DNA of 64,000 nucleotides from Amborella trichopoda (GCF_000471905.2 NW_006499728.1:5691120-5755119), one strand, 5' to 3'; shown: positions 11,165 to 20,645, counted from the stretch's first letter. Translations and numbers: made by a program. The notes: generated from the letters alone by a model not told the origin.

Positions 11165-13600
11165 TATTCAAAATGAGTCACTTGAAAATGGAATAGAATG
11201 AAATTGTCACTTAGACCTTGATGATTAAAAGTTGGATCAAAAAATGTTTCACGAATCACACCCCAAGCCTCAACTAGAGTTCTTTGAACAGTATTCACCT
11301 GCCCAACAACATTAAGCAATATAATAGCATTCATCAATAAAGACACATATTACAAACTCAATACGTTAAAACATTAAGATCTCACAAGGATTTTGAAAAA
11401 ATTCAAGGACATCAAGGACTCTTTTCCAATCACAAGGATTTTGGAAAATGCAGTCATACATCAAATAGGGTTGGCAACATGCCAAGCAGCCTGCCCCATA
11501 AAAGCAAGGCATAGGCCATAAAATGTGGTCCGAGGGCCAGGCCGAACCTAGGCCAGGGCCATGACAGGCCCGGCTGTGTTTTCCTTATTGTTTATTTTTC
11601 TTTCCTTTGAGTCTATTAGGCCCGGCCTGGCCCAGACTGAGACTGGGCCAAGCACCTTCGGCCAGGTCCTAGCAGTGTTGAGCTCTAGCTAACCCTATAG
11701 GGGCCCAGGCCAGGCTCAAGCCAGGGCGCTTGGCCTAGACCCAGCTTGTTGCCAGCCCTATCTCCAACATGAGTTCGCCAACAGTGCAACACCATTAAAA
11801 TCACACTGAGTAATTCCAAGCATTGTACTATTTGAGCAATGGCTTGAACCCGATGCAAAACACTGAGGTCGAACTCCTTGTTAAAATACTCAATCTTGTT
11901 CCACGCTTACAATGCTCAAACTACCTGCATGCACATCAACTACAAGAACTGGTTTTCGAGCTAGAGTTTTCGATAACCATTTTGATTGTGCACTACTATG
12001 ACGCGAGGCATGCAGAGTTCGGCGCTGTCTTAAAAGGTATTTTACACCCAAATCTCAATACACTCCGAGATGCAGATGAAACCTGATGAATACATACCAC
12101 GATACAACTAAGGTAAGTAATGCATTTGCTTTAAGTATTATCTTAGTTGCCAATCTAAAGATAATCTTCTGAGAAATACAGAGATCCTTCTGACATGCCA
12201 TAGTTTGGTTGGGTTCTCAAATTCTTTAAGCACTCCCTTTCTCTGAGAAAACAAAGAAGGAGAGAGAAGTTCAAGAAATTAAACCTACAGTCTAAGTCAA
12301 AATTTCTGTAGAGTATCCCTCTTGTCAAAACTTTCTCAAACACAGTCTTGAAATGAAAAATAACTAGGTATTTATAAAGAAAAGTCATGCACTATAGTCT
12401 ATTGTCACTGAAATGAAATACATGGGGATTAGTCAAAAGTACTGAGAAAAGTACTGCCAAAAGTACCGAGTGTTTGAGAATTTGCTTCTGCGATTAACTT
12501 TTGGGTTCACTCAAACTATGTCAAAAGTAAAGTTAACAACTTATCCACAGTAAGAGGCTATGTCTCACTGATCGAGCGACACTCCATCTGTGGTGAAAAA
12601 CTGCAGTGTTATGCACTGTTTATGTTTGAACGCTCTTCTATGGTCAAGACCCACAGGCATGTCGAGATCATTTTAGCCAAAACATTTTGGCTATGGTTTG
12701 TTAAGATAACATTTTGAAACCATGCCCAAAAATCAAGCATTAGCATGTAAAGCTCTTTACAGGTTCTACCAACAAAATCAGCCCCATAAACTTAATCATT
12801 GATCAAGCACTCAAAGAATCATGACAATTGCAGTTTAGACTCCTTACAGAAACTCACTCTAGAAGTATTTTTTAAATTTGAATTGAAACACCCTTGCAAA
12901 CTAACAGAACATAGCAAAGATGAAAAGTGGGTTCTGTTGTCAGCTATAACATAAATTTTCAAAATTTCCCTATAAACAAGAAGACACATTACAAACAAAT
13001 ATTGAATTTCAACCAATACATATTTCAGTGGAGTGCCGTTTAAGCTACTCGAAATGCACATCATGCTTGATTTGATTGCTATGCTCACAGCCTCACCTAA
13101 TTTCCTTTTCTGTTCTTTTTTTAAATCAAGGCTTCCATCTTCTACATTTCTAAATTCTAATAAGTCATTTTATTCTTTCCTCTTTGTTTTAACATGAGAT
13201 TGACAGAGAGTTTAAAAGTATGCGTTTAGAGAGAGATTGGAGGGGGGGGGGGGGGGGGGGGGGTAGAGAGAGGCACTTGTCTCACCTCACGAGCTCTCGA
13301 AACAGGGAAAGCAACAGTGACAGACTCTGCAAAAGCTGAAACATCACCCTGCAACACCAAAACAGCGGTAGCTGCTAGGGCGCAAGCACTCCTCTTTGCA
13401 AATTTCACCCAACATTCGCCTGTCTCTGTACAATCTCTCCTTTCAGATCTAACGGGGAGACTACGAAACCGATTCCCACAGGAATTAACACCAACCCTAG
13501 GCCTACCAAAACAAAATGAGCCTAACTCTGAAAATGTAGGCTTCAAAGGCAAAGATAGAGGACTGTGCTTAAACCCCAATTTAGGGCACAGCGCCTCCAT
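662..13600 (-). CDS. CTPA1: Carboxyl-terminal processing peptidase, thylakoid lumen (CTPA1-like, S41A family), 3' end missing
   Basis: Serine endopeptidase of the C-terminal processing family. Plant members act in the thylakoid lumen; the best-known one trims the C-terminus of photosystem II D1. Exons read on the minus strand: 13286-13600, 11217-11298, 10622-10752, 10015-10101, 8812-8890, 8363-8451, 5436-5471, 5034-5153, 1926-2012, 1677-1826, 662-769. All introns are GT-AG and the phases join without a stop over 428 codons. Residues 1-105 are a bipartite targeting region: basic and Ser-rich, then a hydrophobic stretch ending in an AFA-like site. Exons 4-6 carry the PDZ domain ([12 protein letters not shown] onward), and exons 8-10 carry the TGYLRL and YILDLRNNP motifs. 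Exon 11 has the SASASE motif and FGKGK; the middle Ser (about 399) and the first Lys (about 424) are 25 residues apart, as in the Ser/Lys dyad. Remaining C-terminal exons lie left of base 1. The [18 protein letters not shown] block fits the CTPA1/CTPA3 type better than CTPA2 (from memory). The paralogue choice is inference; the family is secure. Confidence 0.93.
2523..2705. repeat. Minisatellite, about 4 units of 40-50 bp, in CTPA intron
   Basis: The block ACAATTGTAGAGAACAATG recurs four times (near 2523, 2567, 2611 and 2652), each followed by a variable TG-rich tail. The last two units also contain TATATACGTACG. Unit length varies because of the embedded TG microsatellite. Confidence 0.88.
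2720..3790 (+). mobile_element. Small LTR retrotransposon relic (TRIM-like) in CTPA intron
   Basis: Two diverged direct repeats, about 2725-3038 and 3500-3785, share an ordered series of blocks: a TAGATTTTAGATTTAG-like start, TTGAGGGGTAGAA, TTTAGTATTGATTAGGG, and GCAACTATTGGA-like and AAGAAGGTAAGAG-like segments. Immediately after the first repeat, near 3041, is TGGCATCAAAGCC, which resembles the usual tRNA-Met primer-binding site TGGTATCAGAGCC. About 450 bp separate the repeats and hold no coding domain that I recognise. Short LTRs plus a tiny internal region fit a terminal-repeat element in miniature. The exact ends and target duplication were not resolved. Confidence 0.5.
4337..4378. repeat. 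(TA)n microsatellite
   Basis: A perfect TA tract of about 21 units followed by a TG-rich stretch, inside a CTPA intron. Confidence 0.95.
5781..6184. repeat. 199-bp tandem duplication in CTPA intron
   Basis: Two adjacent copies start at about 5781 and 5980 with ACAAGATAC. They share CTACCTTGTGGACCACTAG, the AAATTTTTTCTAGAAGTTT block and a closing ATAGTACCA. They differ at few positions and by small indels, so the duplication is fairly recent. It has no coding content. Confidence 0.9.
6271..6669. mobile_element. MULE-type MITE with 9-bp target duplication, in CTPA intron
   Basis: A 399-bp element with imperfect terminal inverted repeats of about 30 bp: the left end reads GGCTGTGGTTTGTATAAGG and the right end, reversed, GGAAAAAGTTTATATAAGG. 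Both continue into TTGCAACCTTA. It is flanked by an exact 9-bp duplication TAACTTAAA (6262-6270 and 6670-6678). A 9-bp duplication is the signature of Mutator-like transposases. There is no open frame of interest. Related copies occur elsewhere in the window. Confidence 0.88.
6900..8362. other. CTPA intron sequence, no gene seen
   Basis: Part of the long intron between coding exons 6 and 7 (5472-8362). It is AT-rich, with no recognisable exon, RNA gene or coding transposon domain on either strand. Confidence 0.5.
8773..8811 (-). other. Possible alternative 5' splice site, in-frame 13-codon extension of CTPA exon 5
   Basis: Exon 5 ends at 8812 with ATTGATG followed by GTAGGT. The same bases recur 39 bp further into the intron, with a second ATTGATG/GTAGGT whose exon would end at 8773. 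Using the second donor adds 39 bases (13 codons, no stop) and keeps phase 1, placing residues RFSGYACK plus a second copy of IEIDG inside the PDZ region. The proximal site gives the canonical IEIDGEKL, so it is probably the main one. Confidence 0.45.
9388..9619. repeat. Tandem repeat, about 60-bp unit, 3-4 copies, in CTPA intron
   Basis: Four near-identical copies of a unit containing TTGTTTTATTTTGTCATTTA and GCAATTAAAAAGGC lie head to tail. The first and last are preceded by AAAATCAGAGAAAGACTC. Units are contiguous with no unique spacers, so this is a minisatellite and not a CRISPR-like array. Confidence 0.92.
10948..11160. repeat. Collapsed (TA)n/(GT)n microsatellite around an assembly gap
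   Basis: A TA tract then a GT tract (10948-11022) is followed by a low-complexity stretch of GTA/AAGTAAGT words, then 20 N at 11091-11110, and then a second AT-then-GT tract. The matching tracts on both sides of the N run suggest that one microsatellite was split by the gap. The odd words beside the gap may be consensus errors. It lies in the intron between CTPA exons 2 and 3. Confidence 0.75.
11466..11760. mobile_element. hAT-like MITE in CTPA intron 1
   Basis: A 295-bp segment with terminal inverted repeats TAGGGTTGGCAACA (left) and TAGGGCTGGCAACA (right, reversed). The interior is rich in GGCC and GGCCTGG words. TAGGGxTGGCAA ends are common in non-autonomous hAT elements of plants. No clean 8-bp target duplication was seen, so the class is tentative. 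Confidence 0.6.
13242..13263. repeat. 22-base G homopolymer in CTPA intron 1
   Basis: An uninterrupted run of 22 G on the plus strand, so C on the coding strand. It begins about 22 bases inside intron 1, just after the exon 1 donor at 13285. Such a run is error-prone in sequencing and could affect structure near the splice site. Confidence 0.9.
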
Positions 13601-13973
13601 TTACAGGGCGAAATAGGGCTTATTGAATGTCCGGGACCTATTGAAACTAGGGTTTCTTTAAAGTTTTAGACCATGCAGCTCCTCTGCTAAGGCTTGAGAG
13701 ATGTTTATGGAGTATAGAGAGAGAGTGTGTGTGAAGAAGGAGTGGAGGAAGAGAAGCCATGGCTGCAGGTGTGTAAGAAGAGAGATTCCGGGCCCATTCT
13801 CTCTCTAGAATCTACTAAATTTGTGGTTCCGCTCGTTCCTCACTCTAACGTCCCTATCGTGTGTTTTTCTGCTCTCCCTCTCCCTCTCCCTCTCCCTCTC
13901 CAGCATTTGAAACAAACAAAAGCTTGCTTGCGTGGACGTGAAACTCCCGCCTTTGTAAGGCAGCTGCGGGGTC

Positions 13974-13979
13974 CACGTG
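13974..13979. promoter_or_regulatory. G-box core CACGTG upstream of CTPA1-like gene
   Basis: A palindromic CACGTG lies about 375 bp upstream of the CTPA1-like start codon, next to a CT-rich tract (13868-13900). G-boxes are bound by bZIP and bHLH factors in many light-responsive plastid genes. A single hexamer in a promoter-proximal position is only suggestive. Confidence 0.3.
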
Positions 13980-14166
13980 TTGCTGGCGGCGATACTAACA
14001 CACACTTAAAGCCGCCTTCTAACCCTGATGGTCGGATTGGGGCCCGACCCGGACCCGGACCGATTCTAAAATATAATGTGAGACCTGGATCTTGATCGAA
14101 CTCAAAATTCAAATATCTAACTATATTTTATATATTTGTTAAATATATACATATTATTTCAAGAGT

Positions 14167-14358
14167 AATGATCCTACGAGACCCTCACACACCCATGTGT
14201 GTAGGACCTCAAATGATCACCATTAAATTTGATACAGATTTCTAAAAAAGTGATCACATGGATATGGGATTTGATTTTTCTAGAGATTTGTGTTAAATTT
14301 AATGGTGATCCTTTTGGATCCTACACGCATGGGTGTGAGAGGGTCTCACATGGTCATT
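14167..14358. mobile_element. Foldback MITE, about 190 bp
   Basis: Two arms of about 80 bp are inverted copies of each other: GAGACCCTCACACACCCATG and GATCACCATTAAATTT on the left are matched on the right by their complements, with about 30 bp between. A transcript through this segment would fold into one long hairpin. The flanks show no unambiguous target duplication. Confidence 0.7.
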
Positions 14359-14689
14359 TGGTCATTTCTCTTATTTTAATATTATAATTAAAATACAATA
14401 GTTATATTTATTTAAATATCATTATTCGGGTTCATTGCCACTCCATAACCATATCGACTGCAAGTCCATTGCCACCCTTAGATCGAACTTTTTGCATAAA
14501 AACTTTCTTTTTCTTGGAATGCAAATTCGAAGAGTGTTTGTCATAGGGCTGAGAATTTATCCGGTTTAGATCTGAAACCCGAATTTGCTTATGAGCGGAC
14601 TATTGGCCATAAAAACACAATATACACATAGAATGAATGCAGAAGATATGAAGATGAGATAGATGAGTGGCAAGGCAAGAAATGATAGA

Positions 14690-14948
14690 ATTCTAAATTA
14701 ATGCGTTTGCGAAAATTTAGGTATGGCACTGATAGACGATAAGATATAAGAGGCTAGATTTAGATGGGTTGGTCATATGTGGCGTAGACGCCATATAACA
14801 CTTGTCAAGAGGTGCGAGTTAGTTCAAGTAAAAGGTTCAAAAAAGGCAAGAGGTATGCTCAAAAGGATATGATGGGACGTATTAAGAAAAGATACGAGGA
14901 TTTATGACATCACTTTAGAGTATGACCCTTAATAGAGCATAATAGCGT
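14690..14948 (+). mobile_element. RTE-type LINE, C-terminal/3' fragment (left part)
   Basis: Broken frames on the plus strand give a FRWVGHMWRR-like block followed by VKRCELVQVKGSKKARG. This is the conserved C-terminal tail of plant RTE/BovB-like LINE proteins (RWxGHxxRR, RGRPK, then a DLTLxxA segment). It has several stops. The missing end of the same element appears about 1.1 kb downstream, at 16050-16120. Confidence 0.6.
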
Positions 14949-14982
14949 ACCAGGTACTAGTATGGACTCATAATGCTAGTCC

Positions 14983-16045
14983 AGTGTTCTCAATTAAAGA
15001 AGCTTGGGATTTTATTCACCATCAGGGAAATTCTCAACCTATTTTCAAGAAATTATGGTCTTCTAAATGTCATCCTAAAGTAAAATGGTTTTTATGGCTG
15101 ACTCTTTATCATAGATTACCTACTATTTCTATGCTTCAGTAACTGTGGCAAGTGTTTCATTTCTGACTCTTCTATTCCTATTATGTTGAGAAATTGGTTA
15201 GCTTTCAGATTCCAGTCAAATGGTATGCTCAATATTTGAACATCTATCTTCTTCACTACTATTTGGTTTCTATGGGCGGAACAAAACCGGAGACTCTTTC
15301 AATCAATGGTTACTAGAAGGGTGCAATTGATTAGTCATATCATCTCTCATATCAAGGACTTAGCAGAGGCAAAAACTTGAGCTTTTCACTTGTCAGAGAG
15401 GACGATTATTGGAAACTTACATATTACATGGTGCTAGCAAGAAACTAAGTTCATTATTCCATTGGCATGGTCTTTTTTTAGCCCCCAACAATTCAAGTTT
15501 AATATTGATGGTGCGTCCTTGTAGAACCCGAATCCAGCAAGTGGTGGTGGAGTTATTTGAGATTGTGATGAGGCTTTCATTGCAGTGTTTGCCAAACCTT
15601 TTGGTATTGCTTCCAATATTTTTGCAAAATTTTTTGCTTTGGAAGAAGGTTTGACTCTAGTTGTTCGAATGAATCGCTTTCCGCTGCAAATAGAAAGTGA
15701 TTCCTCTTTGCTCGTGAATGTTATCCATGATTATTGCAGAGCCCCATGGGCTTTACATACGGTTGCAACCAATTGCAGGTCGCTCTCTAATCGTATGTGA
15801 TCCATTACCCATATCTTTCATGATGCAAACACAATAGCTGATATTTTTGCTAAAAGAGCCACATCCCGTTTTGAGGCTACAGTTTGACGCTCTCGTCCAC
15901 TAGATTTTATTATAATTGCTTTTACTTCATGACTTAGCATAACTACCCTACTCTAGGGTTATAAAGTAATGAGCTATAACCTTTTTATTTTTTATTCATG
16001 AAAAACGGGTAGGGGCCTTCTCCCCCACTAATTTACCCACAAATA
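14983..16045 (+). mobile_element. L1-type LINE fragment (RT zinc-binding and RNase H), 3' end
   Basis: Broken frames read FSIKEAWDFI and KCHPKVKWFLWLTLYHRLPT, typical of the zinc-binding region behind plant L1 reverse transcriptases. An RNase H-like domain follows: FNIDGA, FFALEEGLTL, QIESDSSLLVN and HDANTIADIFAKRA (15500-15890). It ends in an A-rich tail (AAATAAATAAAA). Several stops mean it is dead. It interrupts the RTE-type fragment. Confidence 0.75.
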
Positions 16046-16049
16046 AATA

Positions 16050-16120
16050 AAAATGGACGACCAAGATTTGTATAATAGATCTCAATTAGTTGATAAAAGG
16101 TTTTGATGTTGATGATATTT
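16050..16120 (+). mobile_element. RTE-type LINE 3' terminus (right part)
   Basis: The segment ending TCTCAATTAGTTGATAAAAGG and TGTTGATGAT matches the terminus of the better preserved copy at 25385-25670, which ends in GAT repeats. It continues what breaks off near 14948, so the L1 copy between them looks like a nested insertion. Confidence 0.5.
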
Positions 16121-16150
16121 ATATTTACTAGTTTGAGTAGATTACTAACA

Positions 16151-16555
16151 AGAAAAAATTTATATAGAGCCGAGGCTCTAAACAATTAAATTAGAGACCA
16201 CCTCAAAAATCTCATTAAAAAAGGTTGTTATGATGCCCATATATCCTCCAATTAATCATCTCGACATCTTGATGCATGGATGAGAGAAAAAAATGGATTT
16301 CAAGTTTTGGAAATAGTATATTTTATAACATATTTTTTGAGCTGTCAATTTTGAAGATTTTAAAGTTTCCATAGATATGCTCAATCTACATTATTTTTTA
16401 AGCTTTAAAATTTATAATTAAAGATGAAAATATATTTTAAGGTTATATTTCATGTATTGAAACCATATTTCTCCGCACCATGGGCAACCATATTTCTCCA
16501 CACTATTTGAAAGTGGGCTTTACATTGATTGTTTAGAGCTTAAGTTCTATACAAA
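16151..16555. mobile_element. Degenerate MULE-type MITE upstream of PPD6-like gene
   Basis: The left end AAAATTTATATAGAGCC and the right end GTTCTATACAAACCGCAACC are diverged forms of the terminal repeats seen at 6271-6669. The shared interior includes TGATCATCT-like and ATGGAT words. No intact 9-bp duplication was found. It ends within 190 bp of the PPD6-like start codon. Confidence 0.5.
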
Positions 16556-16648
16556 CCGCAACCTCGCTTCTTTTGTTTTTTTTTTTTTTTTAAAAAAAAA
16601 AAACAGTAGTAACAAGAGGAATGAAGTCCCAAAAGCGTGATCTCCGTG

Positions 16649-16655
16649 GATAAGG
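16649..16655 (+). promoter_or_regulatory. I-box GATAAGG upstream of PPD6-like gene
   Basis: GATAAGG, the I-box core often found in light-regulated nuclear photosynthesis genes, lies 84 bp before the start codon. A CCAAT-like word occurs at about 16676. Evidence is by motif and position only. Confidence 0.3.
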
Positions 16656-16738
16656 GTTGATGTCCACAATATTATCCAATCTCATAACCCCCCGTAGAAA
16701 AATCACACAGTGACCCACCCTCCAAGAAAGCCTCAGCC

Positions 16739-17521
16739 ATGGCTGCCATTTTCTCCACCTCCACCATTCTACCAACCCTAATCCCCCTTCCAAACCTATC
16801 CTCCTCCTCCAGATCTATCCCCAATTCTCCTTCTACCTCCACCAAATCCATCGCCAATTGCACCTCTACCAATGCTGAATCCTTATCCACCTCTGCCAGC
16901 AATTTTGTTCATAATAACATTTTCCCCGCAGCCATATCCGCTGCAACCGCGGCGGCCATCGCCGCCATAATCTTCGCCTCCCCACTCCCTGCCACAGCAG
17001 ACGACGGCTTCACTGTCTACTACGGCACAGCTGCGAGTGCTGCCAATTACGGTGGGTATGGTGGCAATTCAAGCAAAAAGGATGCGGCGGAGTACATATA
17101 CGAAGTCCCCCAGGGGTGGAAAGAGAGACTAGTCTCAAAGGTCGAGAAGGGAACAAACGGCACCGATAGCGAATTCTACAACCCGAAACGCCGCACAGAG
17201 CGAGAGTACCTCACATTCCTTGGAGGATTCCGGCAGCTCGCACCGAGCGATGCAGTTTTGAACAACTTGGCGCTGTCGGATGTGGGATTGCAGGATTTGA
17301 TCGCGAGCGGCGAGGTGCGGTCGACAGAGAGGAACGATGAGAAGGGGCAGCTGTATTATGAGTATGAGGTGGAGGGTGCAGCTGAGCATAGCTTGATTGC
17401 AGTTACATGCGCGAACAATAAGCTTTATGCACATTTTGTTAATGCGCCGGCCGCAGAGTGGCAGCGGGATCAAGATACACTCAGGCGGCTGCACGCCTCC
17501 TTCAGGACCGTGAATTCGTAG
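16739..17521 (+). CDS. PPD6: PsbP domain-containing protein, thylakoid lumen (PPD6-like)
   Basis: A single uninterrupted frame of 260 residues, close to the length I recall for Arabidopsis PPD6. Residues 1-60 are Ser/Thr-rich with no acidic residues at the start, as in a stroma-targeting peptide. Residues 62-80 are an Ala/Ile-rich hydrophobic core followed by ATA at 85-87, a lumen-processing site, leaving a mature chain of about 173 residues. The mature part has the VYYGTAASAANYGGYGG opening, VPQGWKERLVSKVEKGTNGTDSEF, REYLTFLGGFRQL, YYEYEV, SLIAVTCANNKLYAHFVNAP and a closing LHASFRTV, all in the order of the PsbP fold. PsbP relatives of this type are lumenal proteins outside the oxygen-evolving complex proper; the function of PPD6 is not settled. 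GCCATGGCT around the ATG is a good start context. A CT microsatellite follows 11 bases after the stop. The PPD6 subtype is from memory. Confidence 0.92.
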   Translation: MAAIFSTSTILPTLIPLPNLSSSSRSIPNSPSTSTKSIANCTSTNAESLSTSASNFVHNNIFPAAISAATAAAIAAIIFASPLPATADDGFTVYYGTAASAANYGGYGGNSSKKDAAEYIYEVPQGWKERLVSKVEKGTNGTDSEFYNPKRRTEREYLTFLGGFRQLAPSDAVLNNLALSDVGLQDLIASGEVRSTERNDEKGQLYYEYEVEGAAEHSLIAVTCANNKLYAHFVNAPAAEWQRDQDTLRRLHASFRTVNS

Positions 17522-17531
17522 GGAGGGAAGT

Positions 17532-17565
<34 letters not shown>
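17532..17565. repeat. (CT)17 microsatellite in the PPD6-like 3' UTR
   Basis: A perfect CT tract begins a few bases after the stop codon of the PsbP-domain gene, so it should lie in its 3' UTR. Confidence 0.95.
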
Positions 17566-17567
<2 letters not shown>

Positions 17568-17810
17568 GAGAGCTTCCACTGCTTCCATGGGCCGCCACTT
17601 TCACACCTACAATCTAAAAGTCTTAATAGTTAAGAATTTTGTCAGTCACTCTTACATCTCTACCAGTACAAGGGCATTTGAGTAAGATCTTGGGCTTTAT
17701 TTCAGCCTTTTTCTTTTTTGATTCTCCTAGCGATGTGTTCCACGAACCAGCAAAACTTTTTGTATATTGGTGTTCTTGAGCAATGTTCTGCATTTTTATC
17801 TTTATTTATA

Positions 17811-18196
17811 GGGTGTGGTTTGTATAAGGAGGCCCTAAACAATCCAAGTAAGACGTGCCTTCAAAGAGTGTTGAAAGATGTTATTTGGAAATCTTTGTGA
17901 TGGCTTGAAAATTTAATTTCATCTTGTAAAGCTTCAAAAATAGTGTAGATGGAGCATATCCATGAACAGTTGAAAAACTTGAAAATTGTTTTAACTTGAA
18001 GATTGACGGTCCAAAAATGCATTACAAGATGCACTATTTCCAATAATTGAAATCCATTTTTCCTCATGTCTATATATCTTGAGGCTGAGATGATCAATTT
18101 GAGGATTTTTTAACATCAAAACAACTTTTTTTAATAAATTTTTAAGTGCCCCTACTTTGATTGTTAAGGGCCTTACCCTTGTATAAAACGTTTTTC
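17811..18196. mobile_element. MULE-type MITE with perfect 9-bp target duplication
   Basis: A 386-bp relative of the copy at 6271. The left end is GGGTGTGGTTTGTATAAGG, the right end, reversed, GAAAAACGTTTTATACAAGG. It is flanked by exact 9-bp duplications TTATTTATA (17802-17810 and 18197-18205). The interior shares GATGATCAATTT, AGACGTGCCTTC and a GATGCACTATTTCC block with the other copy. Confidence 0.9.
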
Positions 18197-18479
18197 TTAT
18201 TTATATACTATCAGACTTCATGGTAATATTGGTTGAAAAGGGCCCGAATGCCTAGTTCAACGATGAAAAGTAACATTAATAAATTCATAGAACAAACATA
18301 TCCCCACAAAATGTAAACATGGAACTGCTCTTCACATAAGACATAACTAACAGAGTCCAATGTGACATCGACCAGATCATGGGTGTTTTGAGTGTAAAAA
18401 CAATTGTGTCTACTATAAAGAAAGTCCACCTAGAAGTGTATTAGCAAATAACACAAATCAAACGCAAGGAAAAAACCAA

Positions 18480-20645
18480 ATTTTAGGGCCTTGGCTAACA
18501 CCCAAAGAAAATGTTTTTTTATTTTAAACTGTTTACTGTATTATGTATAAATTAAGGGGGTTACAAGAAACAGCAACGTACAAAAAATAGGCTAACCCTG
18601 AGATTGGGTGCCCTATACAAAAACCGACAAGGGGCCCAAAAAATCCAAACAATCCTTACAATCAGTCACTGTAGAGGGGTCAGTAACGCCAAAAGGTAGT
18701 AGATGACCCTGCTGTGGGATTGTTTGAAGCGGCCTACCTAGCCAGGAGGATGGCTTCAGCATTTGCTTCCCTCAAATGTGTTTACAGGACACTGAGATAG
18801 AGTTGTTGATATGCAAGATTTCATTAAAAATGTGAGCCAAGCGCTAGGGGTAAGTACACTGACAAGTAGCCCAGGAAATGGTGTTCTTTGAATCCCCTTC
18901 GATTTGTAGGACATAGCCCCAATTAGGATTGAATTTTCTGAGGCCCGTGAGGGCAATGGCCTCAGCTAGGGAAGAGTTGGCATGTCTAATGGGGCTGGAG
19001 AAGCAGAGGAGAGTGCTACCCGTGTGGGATTCGAAACTGCCTCCAACTCCTGAGGGGCCAGGGTTGCTAGGGAACAACCATCAAAATTAAGTTTGATGTT
19101 GCCTACCACAGGGAATATCGAGAGATGGTGGATGTTCGCAAATGAGGAAGGGCCTGCTAGTTTTGAGTGAAATCAGCATGTGAATAGTGTCTGAATGTAT
19201 GGTGGTGCGTGGCCCAAAAGGTGACAAGGTTTAGAATCTCGTCAAACATTGCTCAATTGAGCATCTTTCCACCCCTAAAAGCTTTGTTGTTCGTTCTAAC
19301 TAGATGACCCAAATTATGGCTGCTATAGTTGCTCTCCAGAGTGTGAGGACAGATTTAGACCAAGGGAGAAAGAGAGATGTGGGGAAAAGGTGAGGTATGG
19401 ACTCAAGGGTAACCAAGGTCCAACTAAAGAGGGTCAGCAGTCTAGACCAAAGGGAGCCGGTGAAGTCACAGGATAGTAAAAGGTGGCTGCTAGTTTCCTC
19501 GGCTCTGGTGTGCATGACGCACCACCTATTGGGTAATGGGAGGTCTCTAACTTGGATTTGGTCAATGATGAGAGGTCTTCGGGATAAAAAAGCCAAAGAA
19601 AGGCCTGAATTTTGGGAGAGGAGAGGTGAAGGGGAACCAGGCTTTAGTCACGAAAGGGAGGACTAGGGAGAAAGAAGCTGGAAGAGGTGATCTTGTGGTA
19701 CATAGAAGCCACAGTGAAGGATCCCAAAGGGGGATGGGGTCCAAATGAGTTTTATCTTCGCCACTAGGGGGAGAAAAACCTGGTCAAGGAGCGCAGACAT
19801 CGTGGTGAACTCTTGAAATTCTCTATCCATAAAGACCCTTCTCAACTCTGAGCTCCAGGATCTCCCCAAGTTATTCTGGGGGAAGTAGTCAGCCACAGTA
19901 GCCATAGGGATTGTACCACTCGCAAAAGAAGAGGGAACACATTTTTCAGCTAACCACAAGTCTTCCCAAAAGCAAATGTGATGGCCTACTCGAGGATGAA
20001 AACGGATGTTTGATGGTAAATATCCCGACACCTTAGGATGGATCTCCAAAGCCCCGAGATTCTACCACGGTTTTGAAAGGTGGAGCCAATCATTGTTGCA
20101 CAAACAGTATATGTGGCAAATAACTTGCCCACAAAGTTCATAAGGTTGGGGGCCGTACCGCACAACCACTTCCTTAACAAAGCAAGGTTGTTGCCTTGGA
20201 GCTTGCTGAAGCCAGCCCACCTTGAGCGATGGGGGAGCAAACTTTGTCCCATGCAATAAGGTGTTATTTAAGACCCTCGATAACTGACCAACGGAAGTTC
20301 CTCATTAATTTCTCCAATCTCGTGACCACTATGGCCGGCATGTGAAAGTGGGACATTTGGAATATAGGATGCTTAAAAAGGTGGCTTTGATAAGGGTTTT
20401 ACACCCTGCAAATGATAGAAATCTACCCTTCCAACCAGCTAGTCTTCTATTGAACTTGTCAATGAGACGACTCCATTCATCTGATGAACATTACTAAATC
20501 GAGCTCTATCTATATTAACCCTTGATAGGGTAAAATGTCGGATCTGGATTTGTATAGCCGACCCCAAATAGTTTGAGAAATGGCTCAAATGATGATGCGT
20601 TGTATCTACGTTAACAGAAACATTAGACCAAGAAAACAGTTCCAA
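18480..20645 (-). mobile_element. L1-type LINE, 3' half, decayed
   Basis: Reading on the minus strand from about 20645 down, fragments appear in L1 order. They are GGLGFSKLQGNNLALLRKWLC and the RT-distal FHPRVGHHICFWEDLW (19.9-20.2 kb), the zinc-binding LPNRWCVMHTRAEETSSHLLLSCDF (19.4-19.6 kb), and an RNase H-like part with NPGPSGVGGSF, LAEAIALTGL and IEGDSKNTISW (18.85-19.07 kb). Frames shift repeatedly, so it is inactive. It fills the space between the PPD6-like gene and the 3' end of AUG5. Confidence 0.8.

Noticed and set aside
13727..14112. Open frames on both strands (122 and 90 residues) upstream of the CTPA gene
   Set aside because: They are driven by CT-rich and GACCCGG-rich low-complexity DNA in the promoter region. 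No domain or splice partner was seen.
17135..17494. 119-residue minus-strand frame inside the PPD6-like gene
   Set aside because: It is antisense to a clear PsbP-domain coding region and has no features of its own.
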